Positions 27,989 through 38,050 are shown, numbered from the stretch's first letter. The stretch: DNA of 64,000 bases from Bradyrhizobium sp. AZCC 2262 (GCF_036924535.1 NZ_JAZHRT010000001.1:8060001-8124000); one strand, 5' to 3'. The notes: generated by a model from the letters alone, not told the origin. Made by a program: numbers and translations.

Positions 27989-29565
27989 CGACGATAGCGA
28001 TATCGGCGTAGGTGGCGCTGATGCGGTTTTACGGAGACCGCTTCAACCTTCGGCCGCGGCTCGGGAAGCGGTATCGGTTTCGCCACGGCAGCCTGGACCG
28101 TCGGAGCTGGCGAAGGCACCGCGGCTGGCGAAGGCGGTGCCGACGTCTGCGCCGTGGGCCTGGTGTTGGTCGCCGAAGTAACTTCGGATGGCTTCGCAGC
28201 GTTCTTCGGATCGGTTTGCGGGAACAGTTTTGCGATCTTCTCCGACGGCCGATCGTCCGGCACCGGCAGCTTGCGGCCGCGCGCCACCGGATCGAGGCTC
28301 TTCGGCACCAGGATGACAAAGCGCGCATTGTGGCGCATGCGGCCGGCGACCTTGCCGGCTTCGAGACCCGCGCCGAAATAGAGATCGGCGCGCGCGGGAC
28401 CGACGATGGCGGAGCCGGTGTCCTGCGCGATCATCAGACGGCGGAACGGCGTCTTTGATAGCACCGATTCGATCGGCAGCTCGCCCTCGATGAAGAACGG
28501 CGTGCCATAGACATGCAGCGATTTGTCGACCGCGATCGAGCGGCCCGGCGTCAGCGGCACGCCCTGGGCGCCGACCGCCTCATCCTTGTCGGAAAGCTGT
28601 ACCTCGCGGAAGAAGACGTAGGACTTGTTCTGCCGCCGCAGCTCGTCGGCCTCATTCGGATTCTCCTCCATCCACTCCCGGATCTTCTGCATCGACATCT
28701 GATCCTTGGGGATGATGTTGCGCTCGATCAGGATGCGGCCGACCGCTGTGTAGGGATAGCCATTATGGGCGTCATAATTGATCCGAACGGTCGAGCCGTC
28801 GTCGAGGCTGACCCGCGCCGAACCCTGGATCTGCGAGAACAGCAGGTCGGTCTGTTCCTTCAGAAAGCAGATTTCGAGGCCGCGGCCTTCAATCGCGCCG
28901 TCCTCGATCTCGGCCCGATCGTAATAGGGCACCAGCTTGCGGCGGCCGATCTTCCGGAACACCTGGCCCTTGTTGGGCAAGCCGGCCGAATTCTGCGTGG
29001 TGCCGCGGACGAACAGATTGGACGGCCGGCGATAGACCGGCACCTTGTAGACCTCGTTCTCCGTCCGCGAGCCGTCGACGATGGGCTCGTAGTAGCCGGT
29101 GACAAAGCCCTCGCCTTCGCCAAGCCGCGAAATGCGCAAGGGAAGAAAATGCTCCTCGAAGAAAGCTTTTGCCTTCACTTCGTCGGACAGTTCCAGGCCT
29201 CTCGCAACAAGGCAGGGATCGCGCAGCGAGGCGCCGAGCGCCTTCGGATCGGCCGGCGGGGTTCGTTGTGCCGATATCGGCCTGCAGCTCACCCGAAACG
29301 CATTGTAGGCGGCGAGATGATCGTCCTCGCTCCAGCCCGCGATCGCGGACCAGGCGACCGGCGCATACTGGCCGCCGTTGATCTGAAACGGGAGTTCAAG
29401 CTGTGGGTATGGCAGGTGACGGACGAACGGCGGATGCGAAGGCTTTTGCGAACGCGCATGACGTGCCGCAAGGGCATCCAGCGGAGCCAGCGAACACGCC
29501 AAAGCGATCACGCCAAACGCGAACCCCGCAAGGCGTCGCGTCTCAGGCCGCGCTTCCAGTGCCAA
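27985..29565 (-). CDS. mltA: MltA family lytic transglycosylase
   Basis: A murein lytic transglycosylase. After a signal peptide (LAGFAFGVIALACSLAPLDALA) come GFVTGYYEPIVDGS, the MltA core, and a C-terminal 3D domain (RLMIAQDTGSAIVGPARADLYFGAG) whose Asp residues include the catalytic acid. A long Pro/Ala tail follows. The frame is open to 29,658; I favour TTG 29,565, after GGAAG, giving 526 residues and a normal signal peptide, but ATG 29,619 is possible. All these starts overlap the Tim44-like gene end. It lies upstream of Smr. Confidence 0.88.
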   Translation of the reverse strand: MALEARPETRRLAGFAFGVIALACSLAPLDALAARHARSQKPSHPPFVRHLPYPQLELPFQINGGQYAPVAWSAIAGWSEDDHLAAYNAFRVSCRPISAQRTPPADPKALGASLRDPCLVARGLELSDEVKAKAFFEEHFLPLRISRLGEGEGFVTGYYEPIVDGSRTENEVYKVPVYRRPSNLFVRGTTQNSAGLPNKGQVFRKIGRRKLVPYYDRAEIEDGAIEGRGLEICFLKEQTDLLFSQIQGSARVSLDDGSTVRINYDAHNGYPYTAVGRILIERNIIPKDQMSMQKIREWMEENPNEADELRRQNKSYVFFREVQLSDKDEAVGAQGVPLTPGRSIAVDKSLHVYGTPFFIEGELPIESVLSKTPFRRLMIAQDTGSAIVGPARADLYFGAGLEAGKVAGRMRHNARFVILVPKSLDPVARGRKLPVPDDRPSEKIAKLFPQTDPKNAAKPSEVTSATNTRPTAQTSAPPSPAAVPSPAPTVQAAVAKPIPLPEPRPKVEAVSVKPHQRHLRRYRYRR

Positions 29566-30247
29566 CCAGCTTCCAGTTCGGATCGCGAGAGCTCGTGTCG
29601 CGGGCGAATGTCCAGACATCGGTGATATCGGCGACCTTGTCGGGATTGCCATCGACAATGGCGCCGGTCTTGTCGCGGGTGACCGAGATCATCTGCGACA
29701 CGAAGCGAACGGTCAGTTGCACCGCGCGGTCGCGGGCTTCCGCGCTCACCAGCTCGGCCTTGTCGATCGAAACAAACCGCGTTTCGGTTTTCTGCTCGTG
29801 CTTCTCGCGATCCTTGATCACGGCGTCGAAGCTGTCATAGACCTCGCTGGACAAGAGATCCTTCAGCGCGCGGCGGTCGCCATTGGCGAAAGCCAGCACG
29901 ATCATCTCGTAGGCGCTGCGGGCGCCGGAGAGGAAATGCCGGGGATCGAACGAGGAGTCCTGGGCGACAATGGCATCGAGGCCGGCACTCAGCGGCGTGC
30001 CCGGCTCGGCAACGTCCTTCCAGCGGTCGGCCGGCGCGACATCGGCGCTCGGCGCCAGCGGCGCCTGATCGATCACCGCACCCGGCATCGGAACGGCGTT
30101 GTTGTTATCCTGCGTACGCTGCACGACGTTGGGCGCGGCGCGATCGTAGGGCGGCCGTTCGCTTCCGGTGCGCTGTCCGAGGACGCTACGCAGGCGCAGG
30201 AAGATAAAGACCGCCAGCGCCAGGAAGATGATGGTGTAAATATCCAC
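29543..30247 (-). CDS. Tim44/TimA-like membrane protein
   Basis: A 234-residue protein with one N-terminal membrane helix (DIYTIIFLALAVFIFLRLRS), a linker rich in Pro and Asp, and a C-terminal Tim44-like domain (about 95-230) containing DPRHFLSGARSAYEMIVLAFANGD, LLSSEVYDSFDAVI and VTDVWTFARDTSSRDPNW. Bacterial relatives are membrane proteins of uncertain role. I use GTG 30,247 because it places the helix at the very start; TTG 30,280 is also open. The gene is upstream of mltA with a small overlap. Confidence 0.88.
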   Translation of the reverse strand: MDIYTIIFLALAVFIFLRLRSVLGQRTGSERPPYDRAAPNVVQRTQDNNNAVPMPGAVIDQAPLAPSADVAPADRWKDVAEPGTPLSAGLDAIVAQDSSFDPRHFLSGARSAYEMIVLAFANGDRRALKDLLSSEVYDSFDAVIKDREKHEQKTETRFVSIDKAELVSAEARDRAVQLTVRFVSQMISVTRDKTGAIVDGNPDKVADITDVWTFARDTSSRDPNWKLVGTGSAA

Positions 30248-30684
30248 GTCGTATTCGCTTTCTGGTTCTAACGCCGGCAACGGGCCCGGCGGTCGAGCGT
30301 TCCCTGATAAGAAGCTCTCTTACGAGTTTTCCCTGAGAACGGTAGAGATTACATCGTCGATGAGACTGCAGCATGTAGGCATGAAACTACGCCCGGCCAA
30401 TGGCGCGTTTTGGCGCGGGTGAATTGTAGCGCGTTTTGGCGGCGAGGGGAAACCCGATCGTGTCCGGAAATCACGCATATTCAATTATTTAGGGTACATA
30501 TTGGGCGGCCTGCGGGACCGGTAGGCATATCTGCCACATTTCACCGAGGGTGGAATGAGCCCACCCGTCGTCCTTGTGGAACGAGGCGGGGCTATGATAG
30601 CCACTCGCCCGGAAAAGGCATCCCGCCCATCGAGCGAATTCAGACGAAAACGGGCTCCGCTCGCCAGCTTCAGGAGAGAGTTTC
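30248..30684. other. Divergent gap between Tim44-like gene and secB
   Basis: No gene is convincing here. It contains two identical 13-mers GCGCGTTTTGGCG at 30,403-30,415 and 30,429-30,441 and the secB ribosome binding site AGGAGAGAG just before 30,685. Promoters for both genes are presumably present but I cannot place them with confidence. Confidence 0.5.
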
Positions 30685-31173
30685 ATGACCAACGGCAACG
30701 GCGCACCTCCCGAGCAGTCCCCTCCCCAGCTCAACGTGCTGGCGCAATACACCAAGGACCTGTCGTTCGAGAATCCGAACGCCCCCTCCTCGCTGGCGCC
30801 GCAACAGCAACAGCCGGCGATCAACATCCAGATCAACGTTTCCGCGAACAATCTCGCGGAAAACGAGTTCGAGGTGACGCTTTCGATCGAAGGCAAGGCT
30901 GAAAACGCTGGCAAGGTGATGTTCAGCTTCGAACTCGCCTATGCCGGCGTGTTCCGCATCGTCAACGTACCCAAGGAAAACCTGCATCCGCTGGTCATGA
31001 TCGAGTGTCCTCGGCTGTTGTTCCCGTTCGCGCGCGAGATCATCGCGACCGCAGTCCGCGACGGTGGTTTCCCGCCGCTGATGCTCGATCCCGTCGATTT
31101 CGTCGGTCTGTACCGCCAGAACATGGAGCGGCAGGCTGCGGCACAGGCCGCTACCGGCGCGAAGCCGAGCTAA
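30685..31173 (+). CDS. secB: Protein-export chaperone SecB
   Basis: A 162-residue cytoplasmic chaperone that holds preproteins unfolded for SecA. The body matches Sec[46 protein letters not shown] [26 protein letters not shown] and [17 protein letters not shown]. Length and C-terminal Ala/Gln-rich tail are usual for alphaproteobacteria. AGGAGAGAG supports ATG 30,685. Confidence 0.97.
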   Translation: MTNGNGAPPEQSPPQLNVLAQYTKDLSFENPNAPSSLAPQQQQPAINIQINVSANNLAENEFEVTLSIEGKAENAGKVMFSFELAYAGVFRIVNVPKENLHPLVMIECPRLLFPFAREIIATAVRDGGFPPLMLDPVDFVGLYRQNMERQAAAQAATGAKPS

Positions 31174-31207
31174 AGCCGCATTCGAGCAGCCCAGCGGCCA
31201 AAAGCCG

Positions 31208-31909
31208 CTAGGCCGTCGCCGGCAGAAAGTCGTTCCAGATCGGCTTGTCGCCCAAAGTGGCGATGAACGCGCGATGGGCCTCGCGGTCGGCATCGGTGAT
31301 TCGCGCCGCCAGCGGCACCTCACGCTGCCGCCGCGGCGTGTCGCCAAATCCGTTGCTGATCGTGACGCTGGTTTCCGACGCCAGGATCAGTTGCGACTGC
31401 CGCGCCCCGATCAGGTCGATATAGACTTCGGCCAATAGCTCGGCGTCGAGCAGCGCGCCGTGCTTGGTGCGGCGGGAATTGTCGATCGCATAGCGCGAGC
31501 AGAGATCGTCCAGCCGGTTCGACACGCCGGGATGCTTGCGGCGGGCCAACAGCAGCGTATCGACCAGCCGATCGCGTGAAACCGGCTGCCGCTTGACGCG
31601 ATCAAGCTCGGCATTGATGAAGCTGATGTCGAACGAGGCGTTGTGGATGACGAGCGGCGCGTCGCCAATGAATTCCAGGAACTCCTCGACCACTTCCGTG
31701 AACAGCGGCTTGCTGGAAAGGAACTCGCTGGACAGCCCATGCACGTTAAATGCTTCTGCCGGCATGTCGCGCTCGGGATTGATGTAGCGGTGAAATGTCT
31801 GCCCGGTCGGCATGCGGTTGTAGATTTCGATGCAGCCGATTTCGACCAGCCGGTCGCCGCGCAGCGGATCGAGGCCGGTGGTTTCGGTATCGAGAACGAT
31901 TTCGCGCAT
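31208..31909 (-). CDS. dnaQ: DNA polymerase III epsilon subunit
   Basis: A 233-residue 3'-5' proofreading exonuclease of the replicative polymerase. ExoI is LDTETTGLDP (Asp7, Glu9), ExoII VIHNASFDISFINAEL, and ExoIII epsilon HGALLDAELLAEVYIDL with the catalytic His and Asp. The C-terminal segment for alpha-subunit binding is present. It is the last gene of PPSR-maf-coaE-dnaQ, 28 bases after coaE. Confidence 0.97.
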   Translation of the reverse strand: MREIVLDTETTGLDPLRGDRLVEIGCIEIYNRMPTGQTFHRYINPERDMPAEAFNVHGLSSEFLSSKPLFTEVVEEFLEFIGDAPLVIHNASFDISFINAELDRVKRQPVSRDRLVDTLLLARRKHPGVSNRLDDLCSRYAIDNSRRTKHGALLDAELLAEVYIDLIGARQSQLILASETSVTISNGFGDTPRRQREVPLAARITDADREAHRAFIATLGDKPIWNDFLPATA

Positions 31910-31937
31910 GGATTTCAGGAACCGAGCTTAAGGCGAA

Positions 31938-32537
31938 TCACGTTCGCCGCTGCGGCATCTTAACAAGCTCGGCCAGGATGTCGCGGATCGCTGTGCGCAC
32001 CGGGTCCAGTCCGTGCGACGTATCCACCACGAAATCCGCACGCTTGCGCTTTTCGGCATCGGGCAATTGCCGCGCCAGAATGCCGTCGAGCGCCTCTGAT
32101 GTCATGGTGCCGCGCGCCAGAATGCGCTCGCGCTGGGTCGCCGCATCGGTCGAGACCACGACGACGGCATCAACGCGTTTCTCGCCGCCGGTTTCGAACA
32201 GTAGCGGGATATCCATCACGACGACGGGCGCGCCGGAGCGTTCGGCCTCTTCGAGAAATTTCTGGCGGGACGCGCCGAGCATCGGGTGAACGATCTGCTC
32301 GAGCTGTTTGATCGCGGCCTGATCATGCACCACCCTGGCGGACAGCCTTGCGCGATCGACCTTGCCGTCGACGGTCGTGCCGGGAAATGCCGCCTCGATC
32401 GCGGGCGCCGCCTCCCCTTCATAGACTTTGTGGACGGCCGCATCGGCGTCATAAACCGGCACGCCCGCCTCAATGAACAGCTTTGCGGTCGTGGATTTCC
32501 CCATCCCGATCGAGCCGGTCAGTCCGAGTATCCGCAT
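31938..32537 (-). CDS. coaE: Dephospho-CoA kinase
   Basis: A 199-residue P-loop kinase catalysing the last step of coenzyme A synthesis. [17 protein letters not shown] is at residues 5-21; the nucleoside motif [33 protein letters not shown] and [17 protein letters not shown] are typical of CoaE. It lies between maf and dnaQ on the same strand with short gaps. Confidence 0.97.
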   Translation of the reverse strand: MRILGLTGSIGMGKSTTAKLFIEAGVPVYDADAAVHKVYEGEAAPAIEAAFPGTTVDGKVDRARLSARVVHDQAAIKQLEQIVHPMLGASRQKFLEEAERSGAPVVVMDIPLLFETGGEKRVDAVVVVSTDAATQRERILARGTMTSEALDGILARQLPDAEKRKRADFVVDTSHGLDPVRTAIRDILAELVKMPQRRT

Positions 32538-32564
32538 CAGATCGCCGTTTCCAAAGAGATGATT

Positions 32565-33173
32565 TTACACACTGAGCAGCCCCTCGCTGCGCAGGAACGC
32601 CAGCAACGGTAGCAGCGGCAGACCGAGGATCGTAAAATGGTCGCACTCGATGCGTTCGAACAAGTGCACGCCGAGCCCTTCGAGCTGATAGGCGCCGACG
32701 CTGGTCGTAACCGCCTGCCCGGCCTGGTCCAGATAAGCTTCGATCTCGCTCTCGCCCAGGCGCCGCATGGTCATTCTGGCAACGATGACATCGGAAAACA
32801 CTATCTTGCCGTCGCGGGCGACCGCGACGGCGGAGTGCAGCTCGTGCGTATGGCCGGCAAGCAGGCGCAATTGATCTGCCGCCTGCGTACGGCCGGCCGG
32901 CTTGCTGAACAGGCGGTTTCCCAACGCCAGCGTCTGATCGGCGCCGACCACATAACGGCCGGGATTTTTTGACGATACGAAGCACGCCTTCTCGCGCGCC
33001 AGTAGGCCAGCGATTTCGCCGGGTGCGGAAAGGCCGGAATTCTTTTGCAACGCGCGCTCGTCTATATCGGCGGGAATGGCATCGAAGGAAATGCCGGCAT
33101 TGGCAAGCAGCATCTGCCGCGCGCGGCTTTGCGAGGCGAGTATCAGCGCAAATTGTTCACGCCAGATGGTCAT
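32565..33173 (-). CDS. maf: Maf-like nucleotide pyrophosphatase
   Basis: A 202-residue Maf family protein. LASQSRARQMLLANAGISF and VVGADQTLALGNRLFSKP are the family signatures; Maf enzymes hydrolyse modified or canonical NTPs and in some species influence septation. The later segment AYQLEGLGVHLFERIECDHFTI is standard. It starts 10 bases after PPSR and precedes coaE by 27. Confidence 0.95.
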   Translation of the reverse strand: MTIWREQFALILASQSRARQMLLANAGISFDAIPADIDERALQKNSGLSAPGEIAGLLAREKACFVSSKNPGRYVVGADQTLALGNRLFSKPAGRTQAADQLRLLAGHTHELHSAVAVARDGKIVFSDVIVARMTMRRLGESEIEAYLDQAGQAVTTSVGAYQLEGLGVHLFERIECDHFTILGLPLLPLLAFLRSEGLLSV

Positions 33174-33183
33174 CGTATCCGCG

Positions 33184-34023
33184 TCATTCCGGAAGCCGCT
33201 GCCGCTGGCGATCGGTGAACAGCTTCAGCACGGCCGCTGCGGTTTCCTCGATCGAGCGACGCGTCACGTCGAGCTGCGCCCAACTGAATTTGGCGCTCAG
33301 TTTCCGGGCGTAGGCGACTTCATCGGCGACCGCCTGACGATCGATGTAATCATCATTGGGCGTATCAGCTCCCATGCTCAGCAACCGGTTTTGCCGGACC
33401 TGGATCAACCGCTCCGGCGTCGCATGGAGGCTGACGACCAATGGCTTTTTCAACGTCTCCAGCTGGTGCGGCAGCGGAATGCCCGGCACCAGTGGCACGT
33501 TCGCGGTGCGAACGCCGCGGTTGGCGAGATAGATCGAGGTCGGTGTCTTCGATGTGCGGGACACGCCGACCAGAACCACGTCGGCATCTTCGAGGCCTTC
33601 GACGTGCTGGCCGTCGTCATGGATCATGGTGTAGTTCAAGGCATCGATGCGCTTGAAATATTCCGCGTTCAGAACGTGCTGGGCGCCTACCCTCCCCGTC
33701 GTTGCCGCGCCGAGATAGGCCTCGAACAATTGCATCACCGGCCCAATGATGGAGAGGCTCGGGATGTTGATGCCCCTGCACTTGGATTCCAGCCGGCCAA
33801 CCAGATCCTTTTCCAGCAGCGTGAAGAGCACGATGCCCGGTGCCTCCTCGATCTCGTCGAGCACGCGGTCGAGCTGCTTCTGGCTGCGCACCAGCGGATA
33901 GACATGTTCGACCGCGGTCACATTGGCGTATTGCGCGGCCACGGCGCGCGCCACCGTGATCAGCGTCTCGCCAGTCGAGTCGGAGACCAGATGAAGATGA
34001 AAATAATTGCCTGTCGTGGGCAC
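33184..34023 (-). CDS. PPDK/PEP synthase regulatory protein (DUF299)
   Basis: A 279-residue bifunctional kinase/phosphorylase that controls pyruvate phosphate dikinase or PEP synthase using ADP and inorganic phosphate. The family motif [20 protein letters not shown] (about 150-170), with its P-loop-like GVSRTSKT, is intact, as are the N-terminal [11 protein letters not shown] and the later [16 protein letters not shown]. The start codon is GTG. In alphaproteobacteria this gene commonly flanks the chromosomal origin, which fits the gap to the right. Confidence 0.93.
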   Translation of the reverse strand: MPTTGNYFHLHLVSDSTGETLITVARAVAAQYANVTAVEHVYPLVRSQKQLDRVLDEIEEAPGIVLFTLLEKDLVGRLESKCRGINIPSLSIIGPVMQLFEAYLGAATTGRVGAQHVLNAEYFKRIDALNYTMIHDDGQHVEGLEDADVVLVGVSRTSKTPTSIYLANRGVRTANVPLVPGIPLPHQLETLKKPLVVSLHATPERLIQVRQNRLLSMGADTPNDDYIDRQAVADEVAYARKLSAKFSWAQLDVTRRSIEETAAAVLKLFTDRQRQRLPE

Positions 34024-34380
34024 CAGAACCCCTGTGTAATCCTGTGAATCCTGTGGAGCTTTACCGTGTTATCAGGCCTCGGGTCGCCGCCTCAGGGATA
34101 ACCCTTACCTTTCTTCACAGGGCCACACGAGAGGACAAGTCCGCCGGCTCATCGCCATGATAGTGGGAAGGTGTGGATTTGTCTCTTCATAAGCTGACCA
34201 CGAAACGGCGCAAGCAATTGATGCGCGGGGCGTTATCAGGATGATGCGATGTCCGGCCGGAATTGGGGAGGACTGTGAACAAGCCTCGCAAACATGCGGG
34301 ATCGTTTTGTATGAGTCATAATCACGGTCACTTAGACTCAAACCTAAGATTCTAAAATTATTAGTTTAGAGAAGCGGTGC
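34024..34380. other. Candidate chromosomal replication origin (oriC)
   Basis: A non-coding gap between the divergent PPSR and hemJ genes. It contains DnaA-box-like nonamers (34,069-34,077 TTATCAGGC; 34,093-34,101 CAGGGATAA; 34,172-34,180 TGTGGATTT; 34,233-34,241 TTATCAGGA; 34,274-34,282 TGTGAACAA), three CCTGTG units at 34,031-34,055, and an AT-rich tract at 34,331-34,372. Caulobacter Cori lies beside the same PPSR-type gene, and parS sites follow a few kilobases away. No single perfect DnaA box is present, so this is an inference. Confidence 0.5.
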
Positions 34381-34477
34381 TTTGCGGATATGTCTTGCGT
34401 CCCCTGGCTGGCAGAGCTTCTTCGCAACGCTGAGATGGTCGGAACGTTCCAGGGACGAGCAAGGTCTGGTGACTGCA

Positions 34478-34924
34478 ATGTACGAGTGGATCACGATCAC
34501 GGCGTATCCGTGGATCAAGGCGCTGCACGTGATTGCCGTCATCTCGTGGATGGCCGGCATGCTCTATCTGCCGCGGCTGTTCGTCTATCATTGCGAGGCC
34601 GAGGTCGGATCGAAGCAGTCCGAGACCTTCAAGGTGATGGAATGGCGACTGCTGAAGGCGATCATCAACCCGGCAATGATCGTCACCTGGCTGGCCGGGC
34701 TCTATCTGGCCTGGAGCGGGCACTGGTACACGTCGGGCTGGTTTCACGCCAAGCTGACGCTGGTGCTGATCCTGTCGGGTGTCCACGGCTTTTTTTCGCG
34801 GCTGGTGAAGGATTTCGCCGCCGACCGGAATACCAGAAGCCAGAAATTCTATCGTATTATCAATGAGGTGCCGACCGTCCTGATGATCTTCATTGTCATT
34901 CTGGTGATCGTGAAGCCGTTTTAG
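34478..34924 (+). CDS. hemJ: Protoporphyrinogen oxidase HemJ
   Basis: A 148-residue inner-membrane protein with four helices that oxidises protoporphyrinogen IX in many alphaproteobacteria. Family features are KALHVIAVISWMAGMLYLPRLFVYH with conserved His and Arg, EWRLLKAIINPAMIVTWLAGL, GWFHAKLTLVLILSGVHGFFSR and the C-terminal INEVPTVLMIFIVILV. I choose ATG 34,478; the same frame is open upstream to 34,382 without family-like sequence. It faces rho downstream. Confidence 0.93.
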   Translation: MYEWITITAYPWIKALHVIAVISWMAGMLYLPRLFVYHCEAEVGSKQSETFKVMEWRLLKAIINPAMIVTWLAGLYLAWSGHWYTSGWFHAKLTLVLILSGVHGFFSRLVKDFAADRNTRSQKFYRIINEVPTVLMIFIVILVIVKPF

Positions 34925-34960
34925 CCTCAGCTTTCGTCGACCCGGTAATTTTTCCCCTGC

Positions 34961-34989
34961 TTGCGAAGCAGCGACCGATTTTCTATATT
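34961..34989 (+). promoter_or_regulatory. Likely rho promoter
   Basis: TTGCGA at 34,961-34,966 and TATATT at 34,984-34,989 are separated by 17 bases. The following leader of about 190 bases is C-rich with runs of T, which is compatible with the Rho-dependent autoregulation known for rho in other bacteria. Confidence 0.5.
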
Positions 34990-35183
34990 AGCGAAATCCC
35001 ACCCCACGCAGGCGGATGTGGCTGCGTTCCGGTTTCTTCATTGGACCCGGCCGCCGCATCAGGTTTGAAGCCTCACCGGCGCTTTCCTTGCTTAGACCTG
35101 CGGACCTTCCATTTTTCGTGTCCGCTTTTTCCTTAAGCCACCTCGCACCCCTTCCCTAAAGAACACTCCACAGGACCACCCCA

Positions 35184-36449
35184 ATGCGGGAAATGAAACT
35201 CCAGGACCTCAAATCGAAAACGCCGGCCGAGCTCGTCTCGCTCGCGGAAGAGAATGGGGTCGAAAATGCCAGCACCATGCGCAAGCAGGAGCTGATGTTC
35301 GCGATTCTCAAGCAGCTCGCGATCCAGGAAATCGACATCATCGGCGAAGGCGTCGTCGAGGTTCTCTCTGACGGCTTCGGCTTTCTGCGTTCGCCTGACG
35401 CCAACTACCTGCCCGGCCCTGACGACATCTATGTCTCGCCGTCGCAGATCCGCCGCTTCGGCCTTCGCACCGGCGACACCATCGAAGGCCATATCCGGAG
35501 CCCGAAAGAAGGCGAACGCTATTTCGCGCTGTTGAAAGTCAACACGCTCAATTTCGAAGATCCGGAAAAATCCAAGCACAAGGTCAATTTCGACAACCTG
35601 ACCCCGCTGTTTCCCGATCAGCGCTTCCGCCTCGAACTCGAAGACCCCACGCGAAAAGACCTTTCTGCAAGGGTGATCGACATCGTAGCTCCAATCGGCA
35701 AAGGCCAGCGCGCTCTGATCGTGGCGCCGCCGCGCACCGGCAAGACGGTGCTGATGCAGAACATCGCGCACTCCATCACAGCCAATCATCCGGAATGCTA
35801 TCTGATCGTGCTTCTGATCGACGAGCGTCCGGAAGAAGTCACGGACATGCAGCGCTCGGTGAAGGGCGAGGTGGTGTCGTCCACGTTTGACGAACCCGCC
35901 GTGCGCCACGTCCAGGTCGCGGAGATGGTGATCGAGAAAGCCAAGCGCCTGGTCGAGCATGGCCGCGACGTCGTGATCCTGCTCGACTCGATCACGCGCC
36001 TCGGCCGCGCCTACAACACCGTGGTGCCGTCATCCGGCAAGGTGCTGACCGGCGGTGTCGACGCCAACGCGCTGCAGCGGCCGAAGCGATTCTTCGGCGC
36101 CGCGCGCAACATCGAGGAGGGCGGTTCGCTCACGATCATCGCGACCGCACTGGTCGATACCGGCAGCCGCATGGACGAAGTCATCTTCGAAGAATTCAAG
36201 GGCACCGGTAACTCCGAACTGATCCTCGACCGCAAGGTCTCGGACAAGCGGACTTTCCCGGCGATCGACATCTCGCGCTCCGGCACCCGCAAGGAAGAGC
36301 TGATCACCGATCCGCAGCTCCTGAAGAAAATGTACGTGCTGCGCCGGATCCTCAATCCGATGGGCACGATGGACGCGATCGACTTCCTGCTCGACAAGCT
36401 CCGCAACACCAAGAACAACTCGGAATTCTTCGATTCCATGAACACCTGA
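35184..36449 (+). CDS. rho: Transcription termination factor Rho
   Basis: A 421-residue hexameric RNA helicase. The N-terminal domain ([20 protein letters not shown]), the cold-shock-like RNA-binding part ([23 protein letters not shown]), the P-loop [27 protein letters not shown] and the Q/R loops are intact. Length is normal for alphaproteobacteria. It is preceded by a sigma-70-like promoter and followed by an intrinsic terminator. Confidence 0.98.
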   Translation: MREMKLQDLKSKTPAELVSLAEENGVENASTMRKQELMFAILKQLAIQEIDIIGEGVVEVLSDGFGFLRSPDANYLPGPDDIYVSPSQIRRFGLRTGDTIEGHIRSPKEGERYFALLKVNTLNFEDPEKSKHKVNFDNLTPLFPDQRFRLELEDPTRKDLSARVIDIVAPIGKGQRALIVAPPRTGKTVLMQNIAHSITANHPECYLIVLLIDERPEEVTDMQRSVKGEVVSSTFDEPAVRHVQVAEMVIEKAKRLVEHGRDVVILLDSITRLGRAYNTVVPSSGKVLTGGVDANALQRPKRFFGAARNIEEGGSLTIIATALVDTGSRMDEVIFEEFKGTGNSELILDRKVSDKRTFPAIDISRSGTRKEELITDPQLLKKMYVLRRILNPMGTMDAIDFLLDKLRNTKNNSEFFDSMNT

Positions 36450-36472
36450 GCCAATAGGCCAGGATTGAAGAG

Positions 36473-36501
36473 GGCGCCTCGTGGAAGCGGGGCGCCTTTT
36501 T
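36473..36501 (+). terminator. Intrinsic terminator after rho
   Basis: GGCGCCTC (36,473-36,480) pairs with GGGGCGCC (36,489-36,496), with one G-U, across an 8-base loop, followed by TTTTT. Confidence 0.8.
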
Positions 36502-36549
36502 CATGTTGCGGGCCTCGCTGTGAAACGAATGCAGCAACGGAAAATCGGC

Positions 36550-36600
36550 CTTAGCGATTGGTTAACTATATAACATATTGAATTTTATTATATTTCTCTG
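36550..36600. promoter_or_regulatory. AT-rich island upstream of mnmE
   Basis: About 45 bases at 36,556-36,600 are almost entirely A/T in otherwise GC-rich DNA, including GGTTAACTATATAAC and a TTGAATTTTATTATATTT run. It may be the mnmE promoter with an UP-like element, a protein-binding site or a melting region. Confidence 0.4.
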
Positions 36601-36693
36601 GATCTGGGTGTCGGGGCAGGGGGCGTTGCCCTTGCATTCAGTCTCCGAATTCGAATCGCGTTGCCTTTTCAAACCCTCCCGCACAAATAGGCC

Positions 36694-38022
36694 ATGCATC
36701 CGCGGGATCAGACCATTTTTGCACTGTCGTCGGGCCGGCCGCCGAGCGCGATCGCCCTGGTGCGCGTCTCAGGTGCGCAGGCCGGAAAGATCGTGACGGC
36801 GCTGGCCGGCAAATTGCCGTCGCCGAGAATGGCTACCCGCGCGTTGCTTCGGGATATCGGCCAACGGCCGATCGATGATGCGGTGGTGCTGTGGTTTCCG
36901 AGTCCCACCAGCGCGACCGGAGAAGACGTCGCGGAATTTCACATCCACGGCGGACGCGCGGTGTTGGTGGCTTTGTTCGCGGCGCTGTCCGCATTTGAAA
37001 ATGTTCGTCCGGCCGAGCCCGGCGAATTTACCCGGCGTGCGTTCGAGAACGGCAAGCTCGACCTGACCGAAGCCGAAGGTCTCGACGATCTCATCCATGC
37101 CGACACCGATCGGCAGCGGCGACAGGCACTCCGTCATTTGAAGGGACTGCTTGGCGACAGAGCGCGCGACTGGCGCGCGCGGATCATCGAAGCATCCGCC
37201 TTGATCGAGGCCGGGATCGACTTCTCGGATGAGGGCGACGTGCCGGCGGAGTTGATCGCACCGGCCTTGGCGAAGGCCAAAGCGCTGCTAACCGAGATCG
37301 AGGAAGTCCTGGCGGGGCAGGGGCGGAGCGAGCGGCTTCGCGACGGCCTCGTGGTCGCGATCGCCGGGCCGCCGAATGTCGGCAAGTCGACGCTGATGAA
37401 TCAGCTCGCGCGCCGCGAGGTCGCGATCGTCTCGCCACACGCCGGCACCACGCGCGACGTCATCGAGGTGCATCTCGATCTCGACGGCTATCCGGTGACG
37501 GTGATCGATACCGCGGGCATTCGAGAGACGGACGACCCGGTGGAGCAGGAGGGCGTCCGTCGTGCCCGCTCGCGCGCGGCGGATGCGGACCTCGTCCTGT
37601 GGCTGACCGATGTGCCGATGGCCATCCAGCATGACGGCACGGCCCCGGTTTGGATGGTGCGAAACAAGATCGATCTCGAAGCCGACAGTCGGCCATTGGC
37701 CGAGACGTCAGGGCAGGGCGTTTTTCAGATCTCGGCGAGCCGGGGCGATGGCCTGCCTGAGCTGATCGCGGCCCTGGTCGGGTTCGCGCAAAATTACTTT
37801 GGCGGCGGCGAGGGCGGTCTGATCGGCCGAACCCGCCAGCGCCAACACTTGCAAGAGACGGCGGCCTCGCTACGGCGCTGCGTTCAGGTGGTCGGGCAGG
37901 GCGAGGAGCTGGCGGCGGAAGAATTGCGGATGGCGGCGCATTCACTGGGGCGGCTTTTGGGGCGCGTGGATGTTGAGGACATCCTGGACGTCATCTTCCG
38001 GGAGTTCTGTGTAGGTAAGTAG
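36694..38022 (+). CDS. mnmE: tRNA modification GTPase MnmE
   Basis: A 442-residue GTPase that, with MnmG, installs the carboxymethylaminomethyl group on wobble uridine of certain tRNAs. The N-terminal folate-binding domain ([23 protein letters not shown]) is followed by a GTPase domain with G1 [17 protein letters not shown]3 DTAGI and G4 NKID, and the C-terminal FCVGK motif (C-x-G-K) is intact. Length is normal. mnmG follows after a parS pair. Confidence 0.97.
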   Translation: MHPRDQTIFALSSGRPPSAIALVRVSGAQAGKIVTALAGKLPSPRMATRALLRDIGQRPIDDAVVLWFPSPTSATGEDVAEFHIHGGRAVLVALFAALSAFENVRPAEPGEFTRRAFENGKLDLTEAEGLDDLIHADTDRQRRQALRHLKGLLGDRARDWRARIIEASALIEAGIDFSDEGDVPAELIAPALAKAKALLTEIEEVLAGQGRSERLRDGLVVAIAGPPNVGKSTLMNQLARREVAIVSPHAGTTRDVIEVHLDLDGYPVTVIDTAGIRETDDPVEQEGVRRARSRAADADLVLWLTDVPMAIQHDGTAPVWMVRNKIDLEADSRPLAETSGQGVFQISASRGDGLPELIAALVGFAQNYFGGGEGGLIGRTRQRQHLQETAASLRRCVQVVGQGEELAAEELRMAAHSLGRLLGRVDVEDILDVIFREFCVGK

Positions 38023-38050
38023 CCCTTCCCTAACCTTAACCTTACCGGCG

